From positions 10,044,001-10,108,000 of the forward strand of contig NZ_CP034463.1 of the NCBI RefSeq assembly GCF_003955715.1: a stretch of 64,000 nt of DNA. Reading direction: 5' to 3'. The first letter of the stretch is position 1, and each line of letters starts with the position of its first letter. Below, one piece after another: positions 7,433 to 16,656 of the stretch. A program made the position numbers and the translations under genes. The notes below the pieces were generated by a model. The model had not been told where the DNA came from and did no database searches. It saw only the letters and a program-made list of their open reading frames with translations. The DNA comes from Streptomyces aquilus. Its GTDB lineage: Bacteria > Actinomycetota > Actinomycetes > Streptomycetales > Streptomycetaceae.

Positions 7433-9757
7433 ATGGCCGCAAGCGACGAAGTCACCCGGGGAATGCTGGGCGACGTGCGAGTTCTCGACCTGGCGGAGGG
7501 GGGAGCCGGTTCGCTGGCAGCAGCGATCCTCGGTGACTACGGCGCCGAAGTCCTCAAGGTCGTGGCGAGGGACCCCCGCCGGGAGCCAACCGATGCGCTC
7601 CCCGGTTGGCTGGTTCGGAATCGATCGAAAACCCTTGTCCACGCGGACGCCTCTGCCGCGGCCGACCGCGCCGAGATCGGGCGGCTCGCGGATTCCGCCG
7701 ACGTGGTTGTGGTAGACACGCTGGACAGGCTCACGGCGTTCGGTGTCGACGCCGACAGCCTGGGCACGCGGCGGCTTGTCGTCCGCACGCCCCCCTACTT
7801 GCCTGACGGAGCGCCATGGTCCGGGGAAGGCGAGTCGGCGGAGCTGCTCAGTGCGATATTCGGACTGTCGGCGTACCAGGCTTCATATCCGGGCAGTCCG
7901 GTCGACGCCGTCTATCCCTACCTCGTGCAGGCACACGGCGTGTGGACGGCGACGTGCGTCGTGGCCGCCCTGGTGGAGTACCGCTACACCGGCCTCGGGC
8001 AGCTTCTGACCGTGAGCGGGTTCAACGCGGCGGCCGTCTTCGGTGACCCCGTCATCACACGGCCCGATGACGAACCCGACCCCGACCGGGGTATCGGCCC
8101 CGAGGGCCTCAACCCGATGTACACGCGGTACCAGGCGGCCGACGGGGAATGGGTCTTCGTCGGCGGGCTCGGCCCGAAGTTCAGCAACCTTGTGATCGAC
8201 ATCGTCGGTCTGCGTGAGCTCCTGGACGATCCGCGCATCGGCGGGAGGATCGAGCGCCTGTGGCACATCGACAACAGCCGTTGGGTGATGAAGGCGTTCC
8301 AGGAGCGGTTCATGACCCGTCCGGCGGCGGAGTGGGTCGAACTGCTCGAACGCGGCGACGTTCCCTGCGTCCAGCTCGCCCACCGCGAGGAATGGTTCCG
8401 GTCCGAGCAGATGAAGCTCATGGACCAGCGGATCAGCCTCTTCGATCCCGTGCTGGGCGGGATCCACATGACGGGCGCCGTCGTGGACTCGGTGACGGTG
8501 CCCGCTGCCGTCTCGGCCACGTCCGGCGCGGTCACCGTCGCCGACGCGCAGTGGCATGTCACCCCGGGCAGTCCCGCCACGGCCCGGCCCGCGGTCGACG
8601 GCGGTCAGGGTCCGCTGGCCGGCTACCGAGCCGCCGTCTCCGGCTCCTACGTCGCAGGGCCCTACGTCGGCCGTCTGCTGGCCGAGCTGGGTGTCGACGT
8701 CATCAAGGTCGAACCGCTGGTCGGTGATCCCTGGCGCATGCAGGGCTTCAGCCTCAACCGTGGTTACCGGTCGATCGCGATCGACCTGTCCGGCCAGGAC
8801 GGAAAGCAGGCGCTGGGCCGGCTGCTCACCTCCTGCGACGTGGTCGTCGACAACTTCCGACTCGGTGTCACCAAGCGACTCGGCATGAGCCATGAGGACC
8901 TCACCGAGGACAGGAAGGACATCGTCACGGTCTCGGTGACGGCCTACGGCGAGCGGGGACCGTTGGCCCGCAAGCCCGGCTACGACGTCGTCATCCAGGC
9001 GGCGGCCGGGATGATGCTCGCCCAGGGCGGCGACGACGAGCCCGTCCCCTACTCCGTCCCCCCGAACGACATGACGACCGGTGTGTGCGGGACTCTCGCC
9101 TCGGTGCTCGGTATCTACCACCGGACGATGACCGGGGAGGGACAGCACCTGTCGACCTCGCTCGCGACGACGTCCGTGTTCCTGCAGTCGGCGGATCTCG
9201 TCGAGTACACGGATCGCCCGGCGGGCCGGTGGGGCGGGCGGGACTTCGCCGGACCGGGGCCCACGGACCGCTTCTATCCCGTGAGGGACGGCTATGTGCG
9301 CCTGCAGACAGCGGTGCTGGAGCCCGAGAAGTGGCGCGCGGCCGGAATCGACCTGGACGACACGGCACTGCGATCGGACCCGGTGACGGAGATATCCCGG
9401 GCGCTCGCGTCATGCACCCGCGAGAGCGCGGTCGCGAAGCTCACCGCCGCAGGCGTTCCGGCCGCGCCGGCGCGACGCGCGTCGGAAGTCGCGACAGACC
9501 GCGGGCTGCACGCCCGACACCTCCTCGGCACGTTCACCGCCCTGGACGGGCGCCGCTTCATCACCAACGACCGGCTCGCGGACTTCGCCCGCACCACCGT
9601 GGACACGTACTTCATGGCGCCCGGCCTCGGCGAACACTCCGTCGAACTGCTGGCGGAGAGCGGTGCGACCGCCGAGGAGACGGAGACCCTGATCCGTTCT
9701 GGCGTCGTCATCGACGGTTCCCCGATCGACATCACCTACCTGCCTCCCTACCGGTGA
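7433..9757 (+). CDS. Tandem-domain CaiB/BaiF family CoA transferase
   Basis: A 774-residue protein made of two family III CoA-transferase units. The first (about 10-370) opens with VRVLDLAEGGAGSLAA. The second (about 390-770) has AGPYVGRLLAELGVDVIKVE and an intact catalytic region, PNDMTTGVCG, whose Asp is the acyl-carrying residue in this family. The matching stretch of the first half (VYPYLVQAHGVW) lacks that Asp, so only the C-terminal half should be catalytic. Such enzymes move CoA between carboxylic acids. Placed behind the P450 ferredoxin, it probably activates a carboxylate produced by the oxidation system. AAGGGAGAGAAG precedes ATG 7433. Confidence 0.88.
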   Translation: MAASDEVTRGMLGDVRVLDLAEGGAGSLAAAILGDYGAEVLKVVARDPRREPTDALPGWLVRNRSKTLVHADASAAADRAEIGRLADSADVVVVDTLDRLTAFGVDADSLGTRRLVVRTPPYLPDGAPWSGEGESAELLSAIFGLSAYQASYPGSPVDAVYPYLVQAHGVWTATCVVAALVEYRYTGLGQLLTVSGFNAAAVFGDPVITRPDDEPDPDRGIGPEGLNPMYTRYQAADGEWVFVGGLGPKFSNLVIDIVGLRELLDDPRIGGRIERLWHIDNSRWVMKAFQERFMTRPAAEWVELLERGDVPCVQLAHREEWFRSEQMKLMDQRISLFDPVLGGIHMTGAVVDSVTVPAAVSATSGAVTVADAQWHVTPGSPATARPAVDGGQGPLAGYRAAVSGSYVAGPYVGRLLAELGVDVIKVEPLVGDPWRMQGFSLNRGYRSIAIDLSGQDGKQALGRLLTSCDVVVDNFRLGVTKRLGMSHEDLTEDRKDIVTVSVTAYGERGPLARKPGYDVVIQAAAGMMLAQGGDDEPVPYSVPPNDMTTGVCGTLASVLGIYHRTMTGEGQHLSTSLATTSVFLQSADLVEYTDRPAGRWGGRDFAGPGPTDRFYPVRDGYVRLQTAVLEPEKWRAAGIDLDDTALRSDPVTEISRALASCTRESAVAKLTAAGVPAAPARRASEVATDRGLHARHLLGTFTALDGRRFITNDRLADFARTTVDTYFMAPGLGEHSVELLAESGATAEETETLIRSGVVIDGSPIDITYLPPYR

Positions 9758-9772
9758 GACGGAATGGGTGGG

Positions 9773-9789
9773 TGTTCATTGAACGAACA
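9773..9789 (+). promoter_or_regulatory. IclR-type operator before the SDR/cupin unit
   Basis: TGTTCATTGAACGAACA is a near-perfect palindrome with 7-bp arms around TGA. It matches the sites at 11975, 15367, 17815 and 27739 and lies 72 bp before the SDR start. Confidence 0.72.
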
Positions 9790-9860
9790 AGCCGAAGTCG
9801 TCCGCAGCCTCGAAGCACAAGATCTAAGGGGGACGACCTCGCGGCAAGGAGACATGGGTC

Positions 9861-10607
9861 ATGGCTGGACGACTGGCGGGCAGGACCGCCGTTGTGACCG
9901 GAGGCAGCACGGGTATCGGGCAGGAGATCGCCCGGAGGCTCGCGGCGGAGGGAGCGGACATCGCGATCGCGGACGTCAACCCGGCGGACGAGACGCGGAA
10001 ACTGGTCGCGGAGACAGGTCGTCGGTTCTTCAGTGACAAGGTCGACGTCTCGGACGAGGACGCGATCAACCGGTTTGCCGCGAGGGTCCGCAGCGAACTG
10101 GGCTCCGCCGACATCCTGGTGAACAATGCGGCGGTGGTTCTGCTGGCCGACGCAGACCATGTGACGTACGAAGAGTGGCGGCGCACCTTCGCCGTCAACG
10201 TGGACGGTCCCTTCCTGGCCTCCAAGGCGTTCATTCCGGACCTGAAGGAGTCCGGGTCGGGACGGATCATCAACATCACGTCGTCGAGCTACTGGACCGC
10301 GCCGCCTCCGTTCGTCTCCTACGTCTCCGCCAAGGGCGCGCTGAACGGCCTCACCTCCGTCCTGGCCGCCAACCTCGCCGCTCACGACGTCACCGTCAAC
10401 GGCGTCGCGGCGGGTCTGGTCCGGACCGCCGCGGCCCTGGAGAACACCAGCGAGGCCTTCTTCGAACAGGCCGTGCAGGTGCAGAACATCAAGCGGGTGC
10501 AGATGCCGGACGACGTCTCGGGTGTCGTGGCGTTCCTCGCCTCCGACGATGCCGCGTTCATCACGGGGCAGATCATCGTCGCGGACGGCGGCAGCACACG
10601 CCGCTGA
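9861..10607 (+). CDS. Short-chain dehydrogenase/reductase
   Basis: A 248-residue classical SDR. It has the TGGSTGIG cofactor motif at about residues 14-21, an acidic Asp after beta-2 (IADVN) favouring NAD(H), the structural NNA motif (LVNNAAVV), catalytic Ser in ITSSSY and YVSAK for Tyr and Lys. It would oxidise or reduce an alcohol/ketone in the cluster's substrate. The IclR-type box upstream ties it to the aromatic genes rather than to the CoA transferase it follows by 103 bp. AAGGAG lies nine bases before ATG 9861. Confidence 0.92.
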   Translation: MAGRLAGRTAVVTGGSTGIGQEIARRLAAEGADIAIADVNPADETRKLVAETGRRFFSDKVDVSDEDAINRFAARVRSELGSADILVNNAAVVLLADADHVTYEEWRRTFAVNVDGPFLASKAFIPDLKESGSGRIINITSSSYWTAPPPFVSYVSAKGALNGLTSVLAANLAAHDVTVNGVAAGLVRTAAALENTSEAFFEQAVQVQNIKRVQMPDDVSGVVAFLASDDAAFITGQIIVADGGSTRR

Positions 10608-10712
10608 GACGACGTACGGCATCCCGCCGCGGCCCGGGAGCGAGGGAGTGCTGCGTCCCCCGGCCGCTGCCCCGCACTCGACTCCGCGCGTTACGGAAGG
10701 ACCGCAGCACAC

Positions 10713-11144
10713 ATGCGCACGACCCGCCGCGCAGCCCTCATAGGCATGTCGGCCCTGCCCCTCGTCCTGGTACCGGGGGTGGCCCATGCCACGCCGAGTT
10801 CGGGAGTCTCGTCAACCACCCTCTACGAGCGGACGGTTGACGGCATGACGTACACACTGAAGCGGATCACGATCAGCCCCGGCGGTACGACCGGATGGCA
10901 CTACCACCTCGGGACGGTGTACGGGCTCGTGCTGGAGGGCACGCTGATCCACTCGGACGCGGACTGCGCGACCGACGGCGTGTACTCCTCGGGTGACGCC
11001 ATCACCGAACCGGCCGGACCGGCCCACGTCCACATCGGCCGGAACCTGGGCAGTGCCCCGGTGGTCCTCGACGCGCTGTACGTCGATCCGGTCGGCACCC
11101 CGCTCACAGTCGACGCCCCCAATCCCGGGTGCGGCTTCCAGTGA
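10713..11144 (+). CDS. Secreted cupin-domain protein
   Basis: A 143-residue protein with an N-terminal signal (MRTTRRAALIGMSALPLVLV, ending near AHA). The paired arginines suggest possible Tat export. The mature part is a single cupin barrel with GWHYH and a later His in AHVHIG, probable metal ligands. Cys in the C-terminal GCGF and in DADCAT could form a disulfide. It follows the SDR by 105 bp in the same direction. The function is not known. It may bind or modify the substrate outside the cell. Confidence 0.8.
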   Translation: MRTTRRAALIGMSALPLVLVPGVAHATPSSGVSSTTLYERTVDGMTYTLKRITISPGGTTGWHYHLGTVYGLVLEGTLIHSDADCATDGVYSSGDAITEPAGPAHVHIGRNLGSAPVVLDALYVDPVGTPLTVDAPNPGCGFQ

Positions 11145-11167
11145 CCGGACGGCCAATGGCCGGTGGT

Positions 11168-11848
11168 TCAGTGCCAACTCTGCTTCGGAGGGTGCTCCTG
11201 CAGGGCCGAGGCCGGGTCGAACAGGCACATGAGCAGATCGATGAAGTAGTCCGCGACCCGCTTGGCGGTCCGGCGGTTCTCGACCTGCACGATCTGCAGA
11301 GCCGCCGCGTGGAGCAGCCCGGTCACCGCGAACGCGGTCGAGTCCGGTAGAGGCGGGGTGCCGATGGTGAGACCTTCCGTGCCGTGTTTGAACCGCTCCA
11401 GCGCCTCCCGCCGCATGGGAGAGAATCCCGCCGGCCCGTCATCGCCGATGATGATGCGGGTGATGCTGCGTTCTTTCCATGTGCTCATGAGGTAGGCATG
11501 CGCCCCCGCGAGATAGATGGTGGCTGGGCTGGCCGATTCGGCCCCGGCGGCCCGTTTCGCGGCGCGGGCCGAGGCGGCGGCGTGGATGCCCGACAGCTCG
11601 TTCGCCAGAGCGGTGAACACCTCCAGTTTGCCGCCGAACTGGTGGTAGATACTGCCGACGCTCACGCCCGACGTCTGAACGATGTCATTGATGCTGGTGT
11701 TCTCGTAGCCGCGCTCGGAGAACAGTGTCCGCGCTGCGTCCAGCACCGCGCGCTGTGTTGTCGCAGACCGGGGCCAGTGGGTCGAGCGGCCCCGTCGACC
11801 TCGTGGTCCGATGGCTGGTTCCTCGGCGTGGCTGACGTCGGAAGTCAT
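11168..11848 (-). CDS. TetR-family regulator, likely repressor of the P450 regulon
   Basis: A 226-residue TetR protein. The DNA-binding domain occupies about residues 25-75: LDAARTLFSERGYENTSIND, then VQTSGVSVGSIYHQFGGK. It is preceded by an Arg-rich arm. The C-terminal ligand domain is divergent. A copy of the 17-bp operator lies 62 bp upstream (11911-11927). The same motif occurs before the P450, ferredoxin reductase and ferredoxin genes, so autoregulation and control of those units are inferred. It converges on the cupin gene with only 23 bp between stops. Confidence 0.9.
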   Translation of the reverse strand: MTSDVSHAEEPAIGPRGRRGRSTHWPRSATTQRAVLDAARTLFSERGYENTSINDIVQTSGVSVGSIYHQFGGKLEVFTALANELSGIHAAASARAAKRAAGAESASPATIYLAGAHAYLMSTWKERSITRIIIGDDGPAGFSPMRREALERFKHGTEGLTIGTPPLPDSTAFAVTGLLHAAALQIVQVENRRTAKRVADYFIDLLMCLFDPASALQEHPPKQSWH

Positions 11849-11910
11849 CCGCTTCGCACTCTTCTCGTAGACACAACTGCTGATGGGGGCGTTTCGGTCC
11901 AGTCTAGACT

Positions 11911-11927
11911 CTAGAGCGAGCTTCTAG
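11911..11927. promoter_or_regulatory. TetR-type operator, tetR promoter
   Basis: CTAGAGCGAGCTTCTAG is the most symmetric copy of the four-site family. It is flanked by further CTAGA/TCTAGA half-sites (11904-11930), which may extend the binding site. It lies in the 380-bp gap between the divergent tetR and MFS genes. Confidence 0.68.
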
Positions 11928-11974
11928 AGCGTGTTTTGCGGCTCCCGGGTCGACAGCGCGAACTGCTAATGGCT

Positions 11975-11991
11975 TGTTCGTCCAATGAACA
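11975..11991. promoter_or_regulatory. IclR-type operator before the MFS gene
   Basis: TGTTCGTCCAATGAACA has 7-bp arms around CCA with one mismatch. A related half-site follows immediately (TGTCCATTGAG). The start codon of the MFS gene is about 240 bp away, so the leader is long, or the first transcript start is nearer the gene. Confidence 0.65.
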
Positions 11992-12228
11992 TGTCCATTG
12001 AGCGTGGCGGCGGTCACTTCCTACCTTGTCGCTGCTCGGCAGGTCGGTCACCAGGCCGGGCGACCTGAATCAGGGTTGGTCGCAGAGCCACGCGGAGGCG
12101 GTCCGCGCAGGCCCCCGGGGCGGTTCGGCAGCGGTGTCTCCGCATGGCCGTACACAAGCACCCCCAGCAAGGTCCGGCGGTGAACGCCGGTTCCGACAGC
12201 AGCGCGCGCCGCGCGCAAGGAGTCGTCC

Positions 12229-13938
12229 ATGGTCCAGATCGATTCACCCGCCGAGGCAAGCGGGGAGAGTGGCAGATACACCCTGAGGCCGGGCACGCTG
12301 GCCGCGGTGGTGCTCGCCGTGTGCCTGTCGCAGATGGCCCTTTCCGTGCCCTCGCTCATCACTGGGCTGATCCAGCAGGATCTCGCGCCGTCCTCGGCGC
12401 AGCTGACGTGGATCGTCGACGCCTTCTTCATCCCCGTCGCCGCGCTGGAACTGGGCTTCGGCGTGTTCGGTGACCTCTTCGGCCGCAAGCGTCTGCTCGT
12501 CGGGGGCGCTGCGCTCATCGTCGTGGGCTCGGCGGTCGCGGTCCTGGTGCCGGGTGAGGGGGCGTCGACGGACACCCGGGTGACGTTGCTGATCATTGGT
12601 CAACTCCTCAGCGGCATCGGGGCCGCGGCCATCTTCCCGACGAGCCTCGCCATGGTGGCGGCCGGCACGCACACCACCGCCACCCGCGCGCGGGGCGTGG
12701 CGGTCTGGGCCGCCGCGCTCTCGATCGGTGGCTTCCTCGGTCCGCTGCTGGCCGGCGTCGCCGCCAAGATCCACACCGGCTGGGACGGGAACGGGAACTG
12801 GCGCTGGGCCTACGTCGGTGTCCTGGTCATCGCCGCGGTCAGCGCGCTGCTGTCGCTGGCCCTCGCCCAGAACTCCGCCGCGCCTGAGGGCCGCTCCCTG
12901 GACTGGCCCGGGCAGATCACCGCCGCGCTCGGCCTGTTCGCTCTGCTCTACGCCGTGATCCAGGGCCCCGAGAGCGGCTGGGGTAGCCCGCAGATCGTCA
13001 TCGCGTTCATCGCCGCGGGCGTCTTCCTCGTGCTGTTCGTCTTCGTGGAGGGTCGCGTCGCCCAGCCGCTCCTCCTCCTGAGCGCGTTCAAGAACCGGGC
13101 GTTCGCCGTCAACTCGGTGGTCACCCTGGTCGGCATGTTCGGCTTTCTCGCGATCATGTACTCCACCAGCATCCGCCTGACCACCGTCCAGGGATTCAGC
13201 CCACTGAAGAGCTCCATCGCCTACCTCTTCTTCGGCGGCATCGGCTTCGTCCTGTTGCCTCTCACGTCGAAGCTGCTGGAGCGCTACAACCCCCGGTGGG
13301 TTCTCTTCGCCGGCCTGGTCCTCATCGGGGTCGGCGGGCTGTGGTTCGCCGGCGTTCCGGCGAGCGACCGGGCGCTGGGCTCCATCGTCGGGCCGCTGAT
13401 CCTCGCGGGCACCGGCTCGGGACTCGCCTTCGCCGCCATGAGCGCGGTCGCGGTCAATGCGCTGCCCAACCACCTCGCCGGGATGGCGAGCGGTGCCACG
13501 AGTACCTTCCGGGACCTCGGGTTCGCCTTCGGCCCCGCGATCGCGGGCGCTGTCGCGCTGGGCCAGGCCGCCAATGAGATGGCCCGTGAGGTGGCCGGCA
13601 ATCCCGGTCTGAGTAAGGCGTACGCGGCTTTCCAGGCCGCTCCGGCCCACGCTCCCGCGGACCAGAGACCGCAGCTGGAGGCCGCGGTGCATGCCGTTGC
13701 CTCGGGACCGCTCGGCGCCAACTCGGTGCCGGCCACCATCACCTCGCCGGACGGTCAGGTCATCCCCTTCAACCCGCTCAAGGACGTAGCGTTCCAGGCC
13801 CTCAGCAACAGTTACTCCCACGCGTACGTGCTCGGCGGTGTGGCCGCCCTCGTGGCCGCGGCACTCACCCTCGCGGGCGGGCGCGGTGGTCCGGGAGAGA
13901 CGCATCTCGACGACGATCCGCACACCCTCGACGACTGA
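12229..13938 (+). CDS. MFS transporter, DHA2 (14-helix) family
   Basis: A 569-residue integral membrane protein with about 14 hydrophobic helices, beginning near residue 25 (LAAVVLAVCLSQMALSV). GDLFGRKRLLV after the second helix is the MFS loop 2-3 motif. A long extracytoplasmic loop, mostly polar, lies before the last helix (about residues 460-530), typical of DHA2 drug:proton antiporters. In this setting it is likely to export a toxic aromatic, or less probably import one. GTC-rich DNA and AAGGAG precede ATG 12229. Its promoter region carries the IclR-type box. Confidence 0.92.
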   Translation: MVQIDSPAEASGESGRYTLRPGTLAAVVLAVCLSQMALSVPSLITGLIQQDLAPSSAQLTWIVDAFFIPVAALELGFGVFGDLFGRKRLLVGGAALIVVGSAVAVLVPGEGASTDTRVTLLIIGQLLSGIGAAAIFPTSLAMVAAGTHTTATRARGVAVWAAALSIGGFLGPLLAGVAAKIHTGWDGNGNWRWAYVGVLVIAAVSALLSLALAQNSAAPEGRSLDWPGQITAALGLFALLYAVIQGPESGWGSPQIVIAFIAAGVFLVLFVFVEGRVAQPLLLLSAFKNRAFAVNSVVTLVGMFGFLAIMYSTSIRLTTVQGFSPLKSSIAYLFFGGIGFVLLPLTSKLLERYNPRWVLFAGLVLIGVGGLWFAGVPASDRALGSIVGPLILAGTGSGLAFAAMSAVAVNALPNHLAGMASGATSTFRDLGFAFGPAIAGAVALGQAANEMAREVAGNPGLSKAYAAFQAAPAHAPADQRPQLEAAVHAVASGPLGANSVPATITSPDGQVIPFNPLKDVAFQALSNSYSHAYVLGGVAALVAAALTLAGGRGGPGETHLDDDPHTLDD

Positions 13939-14093
13939 CCTCTCGACGAACCGGCCGGTGCCGGACCAAGGCGACAGGCCGACCGCGAACACCGGGGCGC
14001 CCGCCGCGACTCCTCCCCGGGAGGAGCCACCGCGGCGGGCCACCGCGTACCACGCACAACGATCACACGACCCACTCGGACAGGAGTCGGACC

Positions 14094-14513
14094 ATGACCA
14101 CCACACAGTCAGCGCCGGGCAGCAAGGACGACGTCCGCGGGCCGGACACGGTCTCCCAGGCAGAGGCGGCGTGGCTCGTCGCGATCACGAAAGGGGACGA
14201 GGAGCAGCGTGCGCTCATGCTCCCCGACTGCGTGATCGTGCACGGGCCGGTCGGCAACGTCCACGACCGCGAGCGCTTCCTCGCTTACAACGCGTCGATG
14301 GGAGCCACCCTCGAGGCCGAGACCAGCGAGGTGACATGCCGGGAGCGAGGGGGACGGGCCATCGTGACGTGCTATCAGAAGATGAGCATCCGGCGCGTGC
14401 CCGACCTGCCGCCGTTCCTGGTGCAGGCGGTGGCCACCCGGGTGTGGTTCGCGACCGACGAGGGATGGCGGCTCGGCCACATGCAGCTCTCCCGGCGGCA
14501 ACCTGCGGTATGA
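14094..14513 (+). CDS. NTF2-like (SnoaL-type) small protein
   Basis: A 139-residue protein of the NTF2/SnoaL fold, visible from QAEAAWLVAITKGDEEQ, LMLPDCVIVHGPVGNVHD and the C-terminal VATRVWFATDEGWRLGHMQ. It is clearly paralogous to the protein at 27792-28196, sharing the QAEAAWLVA, VHGPVG and TRVW..EGWRL.HM blocks. Members of this fold act as isomerases, cyclases, lyases or binding proteins; no catalytic set is identifiable. It follows the MFS gene by 155 bp in the same direction. Confidence 0.8.
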   Translation: MTTTQSAPGSKDDVRGPDTVSQAEAAWLVAITKGDEEQRALMLPDCVIVHGPVGNVHDRERFLAYNASMGATLEAETSEVTCRERGGRAIVTCYQKMSIRRVPDLPPFLVQAVATRVWFATDEGWRLGHMQLSRRQPAV

Positions 14514-14541
14514 CGCCCCGGTTTCCCTGCCGCGCGCGAGG

Positions 14542-15321
14542 TCACGACGTCCGAATGGGAATGCCCGGCCGCCAGCCGAGACTCCGGGACAGTCCCAGTC
14601 CGCTCGCGACCAGCGAGGGAACGGCCGCCTGCAGTTTGATCGAGCCTGCGGCCACCACGACGGACAGTGCCGCGACGACCTTGCCGCGGCCGTCGACAAT
14701 GCGTGTCGCGACCGACTCGGCGCCTTCGCTGAGCTCCTCCTTGACGACAACCGTTCCGGTCGAACGACAGGACGCCAGTTCACGACGGAGTTCGGCCGGG
14801 TCCACGATCGTCTTGGGAGTGAAGCGCCGCAGCCTGCCCGCCAGCACCTCGTCGACGAACTCCGGACTGCTGTGGCTCAGCAGCACCTTGCCGACACCCG
14901 AGCAGTGCAGTGGCAGATGGCCGCCGACCTGCGAGGTGAGCCCGACGGCGTTGACCGCCGAGAGGCGTTCGATGATCACGGCCTGGTCGCCCTGGAGGAC
15001 GGCCAGCTGCACATGCTGGCGCAGAGCCGTGTACAGGTCCTCCACGAAGGGCTGGGCGGCGCTGCGGAGCGTCTCGGCGCGAGGTGCGAGCGTGCCGAGA
15101 CGCCACAGCCGCAGGCCGATCGCGAACCGGTTGTCGCTGGTGCGCTCCAACGCACCGGCCTCCACGAGTTCGAGCGTGAGGCGCCGCGCGGTGGCGTGCG
15201 GCATGCCGGTGCGCCTGACCAGGTCGGCGAGGCTCAGCTCGGTGTGGTCGGGGTCGAAGGCGAACAGCAGGTCCCACAGCCGAGAGCTGACGGTCCGGCC
15301 GGGCTCGTTCGCGCGCGGCAT
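14542..15321 (-). CDS. IclR-family regulator of the aromatic cluster
   Basis: A 259-residue IclR protein. It has an N-terminal winged helix (LSLADLVRRTGMPHATARRL, about residues 30-50) and a C-terminal effector domain with GHLPLHCSGVGKVLLS. ATG 15321 is chosen because AAGGAGAGG lies six bases upstream; a start five codons earlier is open but lacks this site. It diverges from the flavin monooxygenase, and an IclR-type box (15367-15383) lies between them. The same box lies before four other units across 18 kb. IclR proteins of this kind often activate aromatic catabolism when a pathway intermediate binds. Confidence 0.92.
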   Translation of the reverse strand: MPRANEPGRTVSSRLWDLLFAFDPDHTELSLADLVRRTGMPHATARRLTLELVEAGALERTSDNRFAIGLRLWRLGTLAPRAETLRSAAQPFVEDLYTALRQHVQLAVLQGDQAVIIERLSAVNAVGLTSQVGGHLPLHCSGVGKVLLSHSSPEFVDEVLAGRLRRFTPKTIVDPAELRRELASCRSTGTVVVKEELSEGAESVATRIVDGRGKVVAALSVVVAAGSIKLQAAVPSLVASGLGLSRSLGWRPGIPIRTS

Positions 15322-15366
15322 GGGCCTCTCCTTCATCGTTCGTGACCGCAGTCACGCTACCTCTGA

Positions 15367-15383
15367 TGTTCGTTGGATGGATG
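15367..15383. promoter_or_regulatory. IclR-type operator, iclR/monooxygenase intergenic region
   Basis: TGTTCGTTGGATGGATG keeps the left arm and centre of the consensus and is degenerate in the right arm. Being between the regulator and the divergent monooxygenase, it is suited to autoregulation and control of both. Confidence 0.6.
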
Positions 15384-15468
15384 AAGGTGTTCTAACAATG
15401 TGCAGATGGTCGCACTCTTACCGGCAGACAGCTACCACCTCGCCAGAGGCCCACGGGAGTGAACGACC

Positions 15469-16656
15469 ATGAGTACCGACAACGACCCCAAGATCGCGAT
15501 TCTCGGTGGTGGCATCGGAGGCCTCGCCGCCGCGGCGTTCCTGCGCGACCAGGGCTTCGACAGTGACGTCTACGAGCAGGCGTCCGCCCTGACCGAGGTC
15601 GGCGCCGGCCTGGTGATCGCGCCCAACGCCGCCCGCCTGCTGCGACGTCTCGGCGTCCTGGACCGGTTCATCAAGCGCGCGGTCCGGATGGAGATCGGCT
15701 GGGAGTTCCGGCGCTGGCAGAACGGCACCGTTCTGTCCGCGGAGAACCTGGAGGAGGGCTGCATACGCCTGTACGGCGAGCACACGTACTCCGCCCACCG
15801 CGCCGACCTGCTGGACGCTCTGAAGTCGGCCGTCCCCGAGCGCTCCATCCACCTCGGCAGGCGCTGCGTCTCCGTCGAGTTCGAAGGCGACCAGGCTGTT
15901 CTGCGGTTCGAGGACGGCGAGACGGTCCGCCCGGACATCCTCATCGGCGCCGACGGGGTCCACTCCCGCGTGCGCGGCGCCATCGTCGGCCCGACTCAGG
16001 CGCGGGAGTCGGGCATCTGCGCCTTCCGGGCCCTTGTACCGGCGCACAAGGCACCCGACTTCGCCAAGCGGCGAGCCCAGACCCTCTGGATCGGCCCCGA
16101 CCACCACCTCGTGCACTACCCGGTCTCCGGAGAGGACTACGTCAACCTCGTCGCCTTCGCGCCGGCCGGCGCCGACAGCGTGGAGTCCTGGACGGCCACC
16201 GCGACGGTCCAGGAACTGCTCGACGAGTTCGCCGGCTGGGATCCCCGCCTGGTGGAGCTGATCAAGTCGGCCGAGACGCCGGGGCGCTGGGCACTGCTCG
16301 ACCGTGAGCCCCTCGACCGGTGGAACCGCGGCAACGCGACTCTGCTGGGCGACGCGGCCCACCCGATGTTCCCGTTCTTCGCTCAGGGCGCGGCCCAAGC
16401 GATCGAGGACGGCGCCGTCCTGTCCCTGTGCCTCGCGGCAGACCGGGACAACCCGATCGCGGCGCTGGCCCGCTACGAGGAACTGCGTCGCCGCCGCACG
16501 GCCCGCCTCCAGGAGGTCTCGCACGGAAGGTCACACATCAACCACCTGCCGGACGGCCCCGAGCAGCAGGCCCGCGACCTTCAGTACTCGCAGGCCGACC
16601 CGCTCAAAGAGAACGGCTGGATCTACGAGTACGACCCGGAGGTCGCCGTCTCATGA
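15469..16656 (+). CDS. FAD-dependent aromatic hydroxylase (salicylate hydroxylase-like)
   Basis: A 395-residue class A flavoprotein monooxygenase. It has GGGIGG at residues 13-18 for FAD, the GADGVHSRVR (DG) motif in the middle and LLGDAAHPMFPFFAQGAAQA near residues 295-315. The last motif is typical of salicylate and 6-hydroxynicotinate hydroxylases, which replace a carboxyl group with OH and release CO2. A decarboxylating hydroxylation of a dihydroxybenzoate or protocatechuate would give hydroxyquinol, the substrate of the ring-cleavage enzyme at 23308. That link is inference. It is followed by an alcohol dehydrogenase with an ATGA overlap. Confidence 0.9.
   Translation: MSTDNDPKIAILGGGIGGLAAAAFLRDQGFDSDVYEQASALTEVGAGLVIAPNAARLLRRLGVLDRFIKRAVRMEIGWEFRRWQNGTVLSAENLEEGCIRLYGEHTYSAHRADLLDALKSAVPERSIHLGRRCVSVEFEGDQAVLRFEDGETVRPDILIGADGVHSRVRGAIVGPTQARESGICAFRALVPAHKAPDFAKRRAQTLWIGPDHHLVHYPVSGEDYVNLVAFAPAGADSVESWTATATVQELLDEFAGWDPRLVELIKSAETPGRWALLDREPLDRWNRGNATLLGDAAHPMFPFFAQGAAQAIEDGAVLSLCLAADRDNPIAALARYEELRRRRTARLQEVSHGRSHINHLPDGPEQQARDLQYSQADPLKENGWIYEYDPEVAVS

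Noticed and set aside
12244..14106. A 620-codon minus-strand frame opposite the MFS transporter
   Set aside because: It has low-complexity Arg/Glu/Gly composition, while the plus strand has the transporter motifs.
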